Assembly: GCF_023208015.1 (NCBI RefSeq)
Contig: NZ_CP051627.1
Coordinates: forward strand, 2,737,501 to 2,801,500
DNA from: Thermobifida alba
GTDB lineage: Bacteria; Actinomycetota; Actinomycetes; Streptosporangiales; Streptosporangiaceae
Reading direction: 5' to 3'
Length of the DNA stretch: 64,000 bases
Both the position numbers and the translations under genes were made by a program. The notes under the pieces were generated by a model. It ran no database searches. It saw only the letters and a list, made by a program, of their open reading frames with translations, and was not told the origin of the DNA. Position 1 is the stretch's first letter; every line of letters starts with the position of its first letter. Below, one piece after another: positions 1 to 9,314 of this stretch.

Positions 1-594
1 GAACTCCCCGGCTCCGGTGACGACGACGTTCATGTCGGTCTGCGCCACCGAGTCCTCCAGGTAGTTCAGGTCCAGTCGGGGCTGCCCCTGGATGATGCCG
101 ACGCTGACGGCGGCGACGGAGCCGGTCAGCGGGTTGGTCTTGAGGTTGCGCTGTCTGCGCAGGTACCGGACGGCGTCGACGAGGGCCACGTAGGCGCCGG
201 TGATGGCGGCGGTCCGGGTGCCGCCGTCGGCCTGGAGGACGTCGCAGTCGAGGGTGATGGTGTGCTCCCCCATGGCCTTGAAGTCGACGACCGCGCGCAG
301 CGAACGCCCGATGAGGCGGGAGATCTCGTGGGTGCGGCCACCGATCCTGCCCTTGACGGACTCGCGGGTGCCCCTGGTGTCCGTGGCCCGGGGGAGCATG
401 GCGTACTCGGCGGTGACCCAGCCCTCTCCGGTGCCGCGGCGCCACCGGGGGACGCCTTCCTCCACTGTCGCGGCGCACAGCACGCGCGTCTCGCCGAACT
501 CGATGAGCGCGGATCCTTCGGCGTGCCGGAGCCAGTTGCGCGAGATGCGCACCGGGCGTAGCTGGTTCGGGGTTCGTCCGTCAGGTCGAGGCAT
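1..594 (-). CDS. rph: Ribonuclease PH (3' part missing at window edge)
   Basis: Phosphorolytic 3'-5' exoribonuclease that trims tRNA 3' ends. The ATG at 592-594 starts [20 protein letters not shown], the typical N-terminus, and 198 residues are readable before the window ends. The frame includes the [19 protein letters not shown] stretch and the [15 protein letters not shown] region characteristic of RNase PH. The C-terminal fifth of the protein lies outside the window. It is followed upstream by an MBL-fold gene on the same strand, the pairing also found as Rv1339-Rv1340 in Mycobacterium tuberculosis. Confidence 0.95.
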   Translation of the reverse strand, partial: MPRPDGRTPNQLRPVRISRNWLRHAEGSALIEFGETRVLCAATVEEGVPRWRRGTGEGWVTAEYAMLPRATDTRGTRESVKGRIGGRTHEISRLIGRSLRAVVDFKAMGEHTITLDCDVLQADGGTRTAAITGAYVALVDAVRYLRRQRNLKTNPLTGSVAAVSVGIIQGQPRLDLNYLEDSVAQTDMNVVVTGAGEF

Positions 595-705
595 GCTGCC
601 GAGCCTATCGGCGCGCATGGGACGCCACAGCCACTTGACCGGACAACCGCGGGGTTTCGGCCACGTGCGGCCTTTCCCGATTTTTCCCTGCTGTGCGGGC
701 GGGTC

Positions 706-1467
706 TCAGCCGCCCGCGGTGACCTCGTGGACCTCCCCGGACACGGCGAGCCCGACCGGACCGTCGTAGGTGCTGCGCGCCTCGGCGAGGGTGCGCTCGT
801 CGTCGTTCCAGGGGACCAGGTGGGTGAGGAGCAGTCGGCGCGCGCCGGCCCGGCTGGCCTGCTCCCCCGCCTCGCTTCCGGTCAGGTGCATGTCCTTGGG
901 GTGCTCCCGGTTGTCGTGGAAGGACGCCTCGCACAGGAACAGGTCGGCGTCGCGGGCCAGCTCGACCAGTTCGCTGCAGGCCCCGGTGTCCCCCGAGTAG
1001 GTGAGGACCGCGCCGTCGTGCTCCAAGCGGATGCCGAACGCCTCGACGGGGTGGTTGACGTGGTCCACCGTGGCCGTGAAGGGGCCGATCCGCAGGGTGC
1101 CCGGGCTCAGCTCACGGAAGTCGAAGGTCTCGCGCATGCCGGGATCGGGGTCGAGCCCGTAGGCGAGGGCCATCCGGTCGGCCACTCCGGGGGGACCGTA
1201 GACGGGGATGCGGGGTTTGGGGCCGCCGTCGGGGTGGAAGGTCCGTGCCACCCAGTAGGAGCACAGGTCCAGGCAGTGGTCGGCGTGGAGGTGCGAGAGG
1301 TAGACGGCGTCGATGGTGTAGATGTCAACGTGGCGCTGGAGGGTGCCGAGCGCTCCGTTGCCCAGGTCGAGCAGCAACCGGAACCCGTCGGCCTCCACGA
1401 GGTAACAGGACGCGGGTCCGGCGGGTCCGGGGAAGCTCCCCGAGGGGCCGATGATGGTGAGTCGCAC
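706..1467 (-). CDS. MBL-fold metallohydrolase (RNase Z-like / Rv1339-like)
   Basis: Metallo-beta-lactamase fold hydrolase of 253 residues. The zinc motif HLHADH is followed by SGDT, an acidic-His segment (LFLCEASFHD) and a C-terminal TH, the ligand order of RNase Z and class II phosphodiesterases. I choose the GTG at 1465-1467 (VRLTIIGPSGS) because AAAAGG lies 9 nt upstream and the family begins at this point. A GTG at 1515 would add 16 residues with no homology. The gene precedes rph, as does Rv1339, which has been reported to degrade cAMP, so a phosphodiesterase role is possible but not shown by sequence. Confidence 0.85.
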   Translation of the reverse strand: MRLTIIGPSGSFPGPAGPASCYLVEADGFRLLLDLGNGALGTLQRHVDIYTIDAVYLSHLHADHCLDLCSYWVARTFHPDGGPKPRIPVYGPPGVADRMALAYGLDPDPGMRETFDFRELSPGTLRIGPFTATVDHVNHPVEAFGIRLEHDGAVLTYSGDTGACSELVELARDADLFLCEASFHDNREHPKDMHLTGSEAGEQASRAGARRLLLTHLVPWNDDERTLAEARSTYDGPVGLAVSGEVHEVTAGG

Positions 1468-1646
1468 GTCGTACAGCCTTTTCGGTGAAGGCGTCTTCTG
1501 CCGCGAAGACGCCACTGCGTCACGGAGAGTTTCTCCGGGTTTTCCAAGTGGTTACGGGTGTACCCCACGTACCGGCGAGTAGGTACTGATTGTGGGCCGT
1601 TCCTCAGGCGATGTGGGTCACAGGTTCCCCGCCCTGTCCGGGGTGG

Positions 1647-2453
1647 TCAGCGGCCGACCCGGGCGAGTTGGCGGCTCTGCGCGACGAGCCGTCCCTTGGT
1701 GTCCCACAGGTCGACGTTCTCGTCGAACCATCCGTCGCTGACCAGGGTGCTGTGCGCCCGGAAGGCGAGCGGCCCGGGTTCGGGCAGCGCTCTGAGGTGC
1801 CAGGTGAGCTCGACGGTGGGCGCCCAGCTCCAGTCCGTCAGCAGGCTGACGATGGGGGGCAGCGCGTCGACGGCGAGCGGGAGGAACGCGGCGGGGTCCT
1901 CGGCCGAGCCGCCGTCGCGCGCGCTGAGGTCGACGTATCCGTACAGTTCGGGGGTGTCCGCGGTGCGTTCGCGGAGGAGGGCCGCGTAGCTGTCGGGGCT
2001 GAATCCCACGTCGACCCTGGCGAGGAAGCCGTCCTCGGCCAGTTGGCCCTGCCGCGGGTCGAAGCTGCGGCACTGTCCGATCGGGGGGACCGGGGCCGGG
2101 GGCGTCGCGTAGAGGGGCTGCGCCTGCGAGTCGAGCGTGGCGGTCGCGATCGTCCCGGTGAGGACGGTCCGCCCCTCCTGCCGCAGCGTGACCAGGACGG
2201 TGGTGACGGTCCGGCCTCGCTTGACCACCTCGGTCTCGATCTCGGCCGGTCCGCCGCCACCGGGACGGTGGAAGTGGTAGGAGGAGGACACCGCGTGCGG
2301 GTGGTCGGATTCGGCGAGCGCGGCCCGTTGCAGGACCGCCATGAGATAGCCGCCGTTGATCGCGGTGCCGATGAGGTATCCGGGATCGAGTTCGGCGGCG
2401 TATCGATTCTCACCGACGCGGACGACGGCGGTCGCGGAGTCGAATCGGGTCAT
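1647..2453 (-). CDS. Acyl-CoA thioesterase-like protein, double hotdog (TesB-like)
   Basis: A 268-residue protein with two hotdog-like halves. The first contains the helix segment GTAINGGYLMAVLQRAAL followed by SSYHFHRPGGGGPAEIETEV. The second contains VELTWHLRALPEPGP and ends DTKGRLVAQSRQLARV. This is the layout of TesB-type acyl-CoA thioesterases of actinobacteria; the substrate cannot be deduced. The ATG at 2453 (MTRFDSAT) is favoured, although an in-frame ATG three codons upstream (2462) is equally possible because neither has a strong ribosome binding site. It stands alone between cysM and the MBL gene. Confidence 0.75.
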   Translation of the reverse strand: MTRFDSATAVVRVGENRYAAELDPGYLIGTAINGGYLMAVLQRAALAESDHPHAVSSSYHFHRPGGGGPAEIETEVVKRGRTVTTVLVTLRQEGRTVLTGTIATATLDSQAQPLYATPPAPVPPIGQCRSFDPRQGQLAEDGFLARVDVGFSPDSYAALLRERTADTPELYGYVDLSARDGGSAEDPAAFLPLAVDALPPIVSLLTDWSWAPTVELTWHLRALPEPGPLAFRAHSTLVSDGWFDENVDLWDTKGRLVAQSRQLARVGR

Positions 2454-2554
2454 GGGGACCATTGAACCGAAAGCGGTTCTTCCGCGGACAGGCAGGGGGC
2501 GGGTTGCCGTGGTACCGCCGCGGCCCCGGCGTCGGGGCGCGGCGGTACGGCGGC

Positions 2555-3786
<1,232 letters not shown>

Positions 3787-3897
3787 GAATGTGTCTCCGT
3801 CTAGAAGTCTGTGGGTGCGAGCGGCGGATGCGCGACGCTCCGCCGGATAGGTTCAACATGCGCGGCGCTCCGGTGATTCCGGGGCCGCACCGTTTTC

Positions 3898-4311
3898 TCA
3901 GCCCTGCTCGACGATCTCGACCGGTTCCTCGGTGACGACCCCGTCGACGATCCGGTAGGAGCGGAACTCGACGGTGTCGGGGTCCCGGGTGGAGACCAGG
4001 ACGTAGTGGGCGTTCGGCTCGGAAGCGTAGCTGACGTCGGTCCGCGACGGGTACGCCTCGGTGGCGGTGTGCGAGTGGTAGATGACGACGGGCTCCTCAC
4101 CCCGCTCGTCCATCTCGCGCCAGACCCTGAGCTGTTCGAGCGAGTCGAAACGGTAGAACGTGGGCGACCGTTCGGCGTTGATCATCTCGACGAAGCGTTC
4201 GGGCCGGTCGCTGCCCTCGGGACCGGCCACGATGCCGCACGCCTCGTCCGGGTGGTCCCGTCGGGCGTGGGCGACGATCTGGTCGTAGATCGAGCGATCA
4301 ATCCTCAGCAT
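3898..4311 (-). CDS. mec: JAMM/MPN+ metalloprotease Mec (CysO-cysteine peptidase)
   Basis: Zinc isopeptidase of 137 residues with a full JAMM signature: Glu23 (DEACG), then His79-x-His81-x7-Ser89-x2-Asp92 in YHSHTATEAYPSRTD. In M. tuberculosis the homologue hydrolyses the CysO-cysteine adduct to release free cysteine. Here it may also trim the Ala-Arg tail of CysO, as JAMM proteins do for some ThiS-like carriers. The ATG at 4311 (MLRIDRSIYDQ) is chosen over the longer frame because it matches the family start. First gene of the cysteine operon. Confidence 0.93.
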   Translation of the reverse strand: MLRIDRSIYDQIVAHARRDHPDEACGIVAGPEGSDRPERFVEMINAERSPTFYRFDSLEQLRVWREMDERGEEPVVIYHSHTATEAYPSRTDVSYASEPNAHYVLVSTRDPDTVEFRSYRIVDGVVTEEPVEIVEQG

Positions 4312-4444
4312 GCTCCTCAGCCTAGCCGAGTCGCAATCCCTACCCACCCGGTAGGTATGGCTTGGTGTGCCCTGGTGGCGGCGGGGCGTGCCGACGGCCG
4401 CCCGCCGCGTCGGGTCCGGGGCGGCGGGCGGTCCGCGATCGCCC

Positions 4445-4990
4445 CTACTCCGGCCAGGCCGCCTGGACCAGAGACTCCTGGACGTAGGTGAGCCACTCGT
4501 AGATGTGCGCCGCGGCGGCCAGCGACTCGTCCCGTGAGGCGGCGGCGCGCATCGCGTAGGCGTCCTCCTCGGTCTCCAGACCCATGCGGGTGCCCAGGGA
4601 GAGCCGCACGTCGGTGAGGACCTTGAGCCACGCCTGCACGTCGTCGGCGTCCAGCGTGATCTCGCCGCCCTCGGCGGGGATCGCGGCGGCCACCCGCCGG
4701 GCGTTCTCCCGTTTGTGGCGGCGCAGGTCGTTCTCGGTGTAGCGGCGGAAGTCCGTGGCGGCGGCGGAGTCGTCGGTGTAGGCGTCGGGGAAGAGCCGGG
4801 CCAGCACCGGGTCCGCGGGCCTGGTCGCGGAGTCGCTGATGCCGACGAGGGCGGCGAGTCCGTCCTGCTGCTCTGGCTCCTCGACGATGCGCAGCAGGAG
4901 TTCGGCCATGGAACTGAGGAGCCTCGCCTCGTCCGGGCTGATCCTGAGGCGTACCCCGCCGTGCGGCGCGGAACGGAATCTGGCGGTCAT
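4445..4990 (-). CDS. DUF2017 family protein
   Basis: A 181-residue acidic protein of a family restricted to actinobacteria and usually encoded beside clpS. The N-terminus (GGVRLRISPDEARLLSSMAELL) and the C-terminal helix (AAHIYEWLTYVQESLVQAAW) are the family's recognisable ends. No catalytic motif is visible. A GGAGG lies about 12 nt before the ATG. Linkage to clpS suggests a role near Clp-dependent proteolysis, but this is only contextual. Confidence 0.85.
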   Translation of the reverse strand: MTARFRSAPHGGVRLRISPDEARLLSSMAELLLRIVEEPEQQDGLAALVGISDSATRPADPVLARLFPDAYTDDSAAATDFRRYTENDLRRHKRENARRVAAAIPAEGGEITLDADDVQAWLKVLTDVRLSLGTRMGLETEEDAYAMRAAASRDESLAAAAHIYEWLTYVQESLVQAAWPE

Positions 4991-5032
4991 GAACGGTCGG
5001 CCTCCGCTGTCGGGTCCACGTCTGCCCCTCGG

Positions 5033-5323
5033 TCACCTGTCCTGCTGGAGGGTCGCCCACAGCCCGTACTCGTGCAGGGTGGCGACGTGGCGCTCCATCT
5101 CCTCACGAGTGCCGCTGGAGACGACCGCCTTGCCCTGGTAGTGCACGTCCTCCATGAGCTTGTGGGCCTTGGCCCTGGAGTACCCGAAGACCTTCTGGAA
5201 GACGTAGGTGACGTAGCTCATCAGGTTGACGGGGTCGTTCCAGACGATCGTGACCCACGGCACGTCCGGTCGGTTGTGCTCCTCGATGCGCGGTTCGTCG
5301 AGTTCGACCGGTAGGGCGGTCAT
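5033..5323 (-). CDS. clpS: ClpS adaptor for the Clp protease
   Basis: Adaptor of 96 residues that delivers N-end-rule substrates to ClpA/ClpC. It contains [16 protein letters not shown], the N-degron pocket loop, and [21 protein letters not shown], the ClpS core. The ATG at 5323 is preceded by GAGGAGGG at good spacing. The reading frame stays open for 45 more codons upstream, but those are proline/arginine-rich and unlike ClpS, so they are excluded. Divergent from pncB across about 150 bp. Confidence 0.95.
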   Translation of the reverse strand: MTALPVELDEPRIEEHNRPDVPWVTIVWNDPVNLMSYVTYVFQKVFGYSRAKAHKLMEDVHYQGKAVVSSGTREEMERHVATLHEYGLWATLQQDR

Positions 5324-5476
5324 GGTGCTCTTCCCTCCTCGCTGTCTCGTCTCGCTGTGGGCCGTGGCCGGTGGCGTGTTCCGCCGTCCCCTCCCGCGTT
5401 CCGGGAGGGGCCCGCCCCGTGTGTCGGCCCCTGAACCGATTTTCTTCCTGACAGACACAAACTAGGGTGGGATGCC

Positions 5477-6793
5477 ATGACCGAACGCTGGAGCAGTGCG
5501 CTTCTCACCGACCACTACGAACTGACCATGGTGCAGGCTGCGCTGCACAGCGGTGCGGCACAGCGCAGAACCGTCTTCGAGATGTTCGCCCGGCGGCTGC
5601 CGGAGACACGCCGTTACGGTGTTGTCGCGGGAACCGGACGGTTCCTGGACGCCCTGGAGCGTTTCCGTTTCGACCCCGAGGTCCTGGACTTCCTGGCCCG
5701 GAACGGGATCGTGGACGACCCTACCCTCTCCTTCCTCGCCGACTACCGTTTTTCCGGTGATATCTGGGGTTACGCCGAGGGCGACTGCTTCTTTCCCGGT
5801 TCGCCCATCCTGGTGGTGGAGGGCTCCTTCGCCGAGTGCGTGGTGCTGGAGACGCTGGCGCTGTCGATCTACAACCACGACTGCGCGATCGCCTCGGCGG
5901 CCTCGCGAATGGTGCACGCCGCCCACGGGCGTCCGCTGATCGAGATGGGGTCCCGGCGCACCCATGAGGAGGCCGCGGTGGCCGCGGCCCGCGCCGCCTA
6001 CCTCGCGGGTTTCGACGCCACCTCCAACCTGGAGGCCGGACGCCGCCACGGCATCCCCACCACCGGCACCAGCGCGCACGCGTTCACCCTGCTGCACGAC
6101 AACGAGCGCAGCGCGTTCGCCGCGCAGCTGGCGTCGCTGGGCACGGGGACCACGCTGCTGGTGGACACCTACGAGGTGATGCGGGCCGTGAACACCGCCG
6201 TGGAACTGGCCGGTCCGGAGCTGGGCGCGGTCCGGCTGGACTCGGGCGACCTGGAGGAGCTGGCGATCCAGGTCCGCAAGTTCCTGGACGGCAAGGGCGC
6301 CACCGGGACCCGCATCATCGTCACCGGCGACCTCGACGAGTACTCCATCCAGGCGTTGGCGATCGCCCCGGTGGACGGCTACGGGGTGGGCACCGCGCTG
6401 GTCACCGGCTCCGGGGCGCCCACCGCGTCGCTGGTGTACAAACTGGTGGCGCGCGCGCAGAGCGACGCCCCGGACGCCCCGCTGTCGCCGGTGGCCAAGC
6501 GCTCGGTGGGTAAGCCCAGCAAGGGGGGGCGCAAGTGGGCGGCACGGCGCCTGGACGACCGCGGGGTGGCCACGTCCGAGCGCGTCTTCGCCCACGAGCC
6601 GGAGCTGACCCCGCTGGAGCGGCCGCTGCTGGTTCCGCTGGTGCGCGGGGGCGAGATCGTGGGGCGGGAGCCGTTGGAGGCGGCTCGGGAGCGGCACGCC
6701 CGCTCGGTCGCCGAGCTTCCGGCGACCGCCCGCCAGATGTCCCGGGGGGAGCCCGCGATCCCCACGGTCTTCGAGCAGCGTCTCTCCCTGTGA
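5477..6793 (+). CDS. pncB: Nicotinate phosphoribosyltransferase
   Basis: Converts nicotinate and PRPP to nicotinate mononucleotide in NAD salvage. The 438-residue protein has the N-terminal TDHYELTMVQA motif, EMGSRRTHEEAA (residues 156-167) and the GTSAHAF motif with His201, the phosphorylated histidine of the family. Start is ATG 5477. The next gene, pncA, follows after 55 bp and supplies nicotinate, so the pair forms a short salvage operon. Confidence 0.96.
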   Translation: MTERWSSALLTDHYELTMVQAALHSGAAQRRTVFEMFARRLPETRRYGVVAGTGRFLDALERFRFDPEVLDFLARNGIVDDPTLSFLADYRFSGDIWGYAEGDCFFPGSPILVVEGSFAECVVLETLALSIYNHDCAIASAASRMVHAAHGRPLIEMGSRRTHEEAAVAAARAAYLAGFDATSNLEAGRRHGIPTTGTSAHAFTLLHDNERSAFAAQLASLGTGTTLLVDTYEVMRAVNTAVELAGPELGAVRLDSGDLEELAIQVRKFLDGKGATGTRIIVTGDLDEYSIQALAIAPVDGYGVGTALVTGSGAPTASLVYKLVARAQSDAPDAPLSPVAKRSVGKPSKGGRKWAARRLDDRGVATSERVFAHEPELTPLERPLLVPLVRGGEIVGREPLEAARERHARSVAELPATARQMSRGEPAIPTVFEQRLSL

Positions 6794-6848
6794 GGCTCAC
6801 GGGCGGGACGGGGAGCCGGTCCGGCCCGGACGGAAGGAAGGTTTCGAC

Positions 6849-7424
6849 ATGAAGAAGGCACTGATCGTCGTCGACGTGCAGAACGACTTCTGCGAGGGCG
6901 GAAGCCTGGCGGTGTCCGGCGGCGCGGACGTGGCCTCGGCCATCTCCGCGTACCTGGCGGAGCGGGGCGGCGACTACGCCCACGTGGTGGCCACCCGGGA
7001 CCACCACGTGGACCCGGGGTCGCACTTCTCGGACACGCCCGACTTCGTGGACTCCTGGCCGCCGCACTGCGTGGCGGGCACTCCCGGAGCGGAGTTCCAC
7101 CCGAACCTGGTGACCGAACCGGTCGAGGCGGTCTTCGACAAGGGCGCCTACGAGGCCGCCTACAGCGGCTTCGAGGGGGCCACCGCCGAGGGCGTGTCCC
7201 TGGAGGAGTGGCTGCGGCGGCACGGGGTCACCGACGTGGACGTGGTGGGCATCGCCACCGACCACTGCGTGCGCGCCACCGCCCTGGACGCGGTCCGCGC
7301 CGGGTTCGGGGCGCGGGTGCTGCTGGGGATGACCGCGGGCGTGGCCCGCCCGACCGTGGACAAGGCGCTGCGGGAGCTGACCGAGGCGGACGTGGTCCTG
7401 GAGGGCGAGCCGGTGGTGGCCTGA
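6849..7424 (+). CDS. pncA: Nicotinamidase (pyrazinamidase)
   Basis: Hydrolyses nicotinamide to nicotinate. The 191-residue protein carries the catalytic triad Asp9 (VVDVQNDF), Lys98 (DKGAYEAAYSGF) and Cys140 (GIATDHCVRAT), plus metal ligands Asp51, His53 and His59 in DHHVDPGSHF. A GGAAGGAAGG ribosome binding site precedes the ATG at 6849. Downstream of pncB on the same strand, consistent with one NAD-salvage transcript. Confidence 0.96.
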   Translation: MKKALIVVDVQNDFCEGGSLAVSGGADVASAISAYLAERGGDYAHVVATRDHHVDPGSHFSDTPDFVDSWPPHCVAGTPGAEFHPNLVTEPVEAVFDKGAYEAAYSGFEGATAEGVSLEEWLRRHGVTDVDVVGIATDHCVRATALDAVRAGFGARVLLGMTAGVARPTVDKALRELTEADVVLEGEPVVA

Positions 7425-7430
7425 CGGCGG

Positions 7431-7610
7431 CCGCGGCGAGCCCGTCGAGGCCGTACTCGTCCACCACGAAGATCTGCGACTCGGGCAGGAACCAGGTCCG
7501 CTGCTCGTAGCAGAGCAGGTCAAGGCCCCCGTCGGCGCAGGGCACCGGGTACTCCCGGTACCGGGCGCGGAGCCGAGATCGTGGGACCTCACCACTCCGG
7601 GACGGCGGGG
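7431..7610 (-). pseudogene. Relic of the kinase extracellular C-terminal domain (copy C)
   Basis: Read on the minus strand from about 7600 to 7435, one frame gives RYREYPVPCADGG, then YEQRTWFLPESQIFVVDEYG and LDGLAAA. This lines up with the last 55 residues of the kinase encoded at 9315-11255 (ALYREYPVTC ... LQRSWFLPGPQILVVDEYG) and with the relic at 8774-9163. There is no plausible start or upstream domain, and the frame runs on into the antisense of pncA. I read it as a degraded duplicate rather than a gene. It fills most of the 329-bp gap between pncA and trpS. Confidence 0.6.
7441..7510. repeat. Direct repeat copy C of kinase-tail sequence
   Basis: This 70-bp stretch is closely similar at DNA level to 8852-8921 and more distantly to 9348-9410. 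All three share gccgtactcgtccac followed by a block encoding the WxLP...VDEYG tail on the minus strand. Confidence 0.65.
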
Positions 7611-7705
7611 ACGGCGGCGGACGAATCCCCTTGATGCTCCTCTCGTCCCGGTTTCCGGGACGGATGGCCGTTTCCGGTCACGGGCGGCGGTCCTCCATCC
7701 GAAGA

Positions 7706-7733
7706 ACGGGCCTCCCTGGTCCGGGAGGCCCGT
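7706..7733. terminator. Hairpin terminator between pncA and trpS
   Basis: Perfect 11-bp inverted repeat, ACGGGCCTCCC paired with GGGAGGCCCGT around a 6-nt loop, about 20 bp beyond the trpS stop. No T-run on either side, as is common for actinobacterial terminators. Could serve both convergent transcripts. Confidence 0.7.
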
Positions 7734-7753
7734 GCGCGGCCGCGGTCGGCGGG

Positions 7754-8764
7754 TCAGTCGATCCCGATGGCGGCGCGCACCTGGTCCAGGACCCGGCGGG
7801 CGCGTTCGCGGGCGCGGCGGGCGCCGTCGGCGAGGATGTCGTCGAGTTCGCTGTCGGCGGCCATGAGCTCCTCGTAGCGCTCCCGTTTGGGGGCGACCTC
7901 GGCGTTGATGGCCTCGAACAGTTCGTTCTTCAGCTCTCCCCAGCCCATGCCGCCCGCCTCCAGGCGCTTGCGGGTCTCGGCGACCTGCTCGGCTCCGGCG
8001 AAGTGGGTGAGCAGTTGGAAGACGACGGAGGAGTCGGGGTCCTTGGGCTCCTCCACCGGGGTGCTGTCGGTGGGGATGCGCCGGACGAGCTTCTTCAGTT
8101 TGTTCTCGGACAGAAACAGCGGGATGTGGTTGTCGTAGGACTTGCTCATCTTGCGCCCGTCGATGCCGGGCAGCACGCTGGCGTCGCCCTCGGGGAAGAC
8201 CCCCTGGGGGATGCGGAAGGTGTAGCCGTCGCCGAACAGGTGGTTGAAGGAGCCCGCGATGTCGGCGGCGTACTCGACGTGCTGGGCCTGGTCGCGGCCG
8301 ACCGGGACCAGGTCGGTCTCCATGATGAGAATGTCGACGGCCATGAGGATGGGGTAGTTGAACAGCCCCATGTTGACCCCGGCGTCCAGGTCGGCGATCC
8401 CGGCGGCGGCGTTGCGGTCGCGGGCCGCCTTGTAGGCGTGGGCCCGATTCATCAGCCCCTTGCCGGTGACGCAGGACAGGATCCAGGTCAGTTCGAACGT
8501 CTCGGGGATGTCGGACTGGCGATAGATGACGGTGCGTTCGGGGTCGAGACCGCAGGCCAGCCAGGTGGCGGCGACCGACCGGATGTTGTGCCGCATCACC
8601 TCGGGGTCGCGGACCGTGGTGAGCGCGTGGTAGTCGGCGATGAAGTAGTACGCGTCGTACTCGCGTGCGGCCTCCAGGGCGGGCTTGAGCGCGCCGAGGT
8701 AGTTGCCCAGGTGGGGTTCACCGGTGGGTTTGACACCCGTGAGGTAGGTCTTGGTCGCTGCCAT
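7754..8764 (-). CDS. trpS: Tryptophanyl-tRNA synthetase
   Basis: Class I aminoacyl-tRNA synthetase, 336 residues. The HIGH-equivalent is PHLGN (residues 17-21) within TGVKPTGEPHLGNYLGALKP and the KMSKS loop is intact at residues 205-209. The TGVKPTG N-terminus is a variant of the usual SGxQPSG form, so it may be a second or divergent TrpRS lineage. TAAGCT begins 12 nt upstream of the ATG, the spacing expected of a -10 element on a leaderless transcript. It is flanked on both sides by relics of a kinase tail. Confidence 0.94.
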   Translation of the reverse strand: MAATKTYLTGVKPTGEPHLGNYLGALKPALEAAREYDAYYFIADYHALTTVRDPEVMRHNIRSVAATWLACGLDPERTVIYRQSDIPETFELTWILSCVTGKGLMNRAHAYKAARDRNAAAGIADLDAGVNMGLFNYPILMAVDILIMETDLVPVGRDQAQHVEYAADIAGSFNHLFGDGYTFRIPQGVFPEGDASVLPGIDGRKMSKSYDNHIPLFLSENKLKKLVRRIPTDSTPVEEPKDPDSSVVFQLLTHFAGAEQVAETRKRLEAGGMGWGELKNELFEAINAEVAPKRERYEELMAADSELDDILADGARRARERARRVLDQVRAAIGID

Positions 8765-8773
8765 GAGAAAAGC

Positions 8774-9163
8774 TTATCGGCGTGTCCGGTCCGCCAGTCC
8801 GCCCCTGCGGCGGCGGGGACGAACTCCCCCGTCGGCGCGGATCGTGTCGATCCCGTCGAGGCCGTACTCGTCCACGAGGAGGGTCTGCGACTCGGGCAAC
8901 AGCCAGGGGCGCTGCTCGTAGGATGCTCCTTCTCCGGTGTCCCGGGTGGCGCAGGCGATCCGGTACTCCCGGTAGAGCGCCTTGCGGTCGCCGACCGGAG
9001 CGGGTGCGGTGATCGCCGGCGACTGGTGGGCGGCGGTGGCGGCGGCCGCCGCCAGCACGGCCGCGGCGACGCCGAGCGCGGTCAGGGCGGCGGCCCGGTT
9101 CTTCCGGTTGCGGGCCTGCTCCGCGGGCGAGGGCTGGGGTACGGGAGGTCCAGGGGGTCCGCG
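8774..9163 (-). pseudogene. Relic of a kinase-like membrane protein (copy B)
   Basis: This open frame begins right after an in-frame TGA at 9164-9166 and ends at 8774. It reads a proline-rich start, a hydrophobic stretch (AAALTALGVAAAVLAAAAAT), then ALYREYRIACATRD and YEQRPWLLPESQTLLVDEYG. The tail matches the C-terminus of the kinase at 9315-11255. The roughly 180-residue extracellular region between membrane helix and tail is missing, and the only start codon is a GTG inside the membrane segment. It looks like an internally deleted, start-less copy. A short expressed membrane peptide from GTG 9058 cannot be ruled out. Confidence 0.55.
8852..8921. repeat. Direct repeat copy B of kinase-tail sequence
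   Basis: Near-identical partner of 7441-7510, sharing cccgtcgaggccgtactcgt and ctgcgactcgggca. The coding sense on the minus strand is preserved. Copies B and C resemble each other more than either resembles the intact kinase tail. Confidence 0.65.
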
Positions 9164-9269
9164 TCAGCGGGCGCGGTGTTCTCCGGGGGTGGACGGCGGG
9201 TCGTCTTCTTCCCGCTCCGTTTCCGCGCGGCGGTCAACAGGTTGGCCGTTCCCGGACAGGTGTCCGCCG

Positions 9270-9309
9270 TGGCTCCCGCCGGCGCGGCGGCCGGGAGGAG
9301 CCACGGCTG
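9270..9309. terminator. Hairpin downstream of the kinase gene
   Basis: Ten-base arms CCGTGGCTCC and GGAGCCACGG flank a 20-nt GC-rich loop that can extend the stem. It lies just after the kinase stop at 9315 on the minus strand and probably ends that transcript. Confidence 0.55.
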
Positions 9310-9314
9310 CCGGA

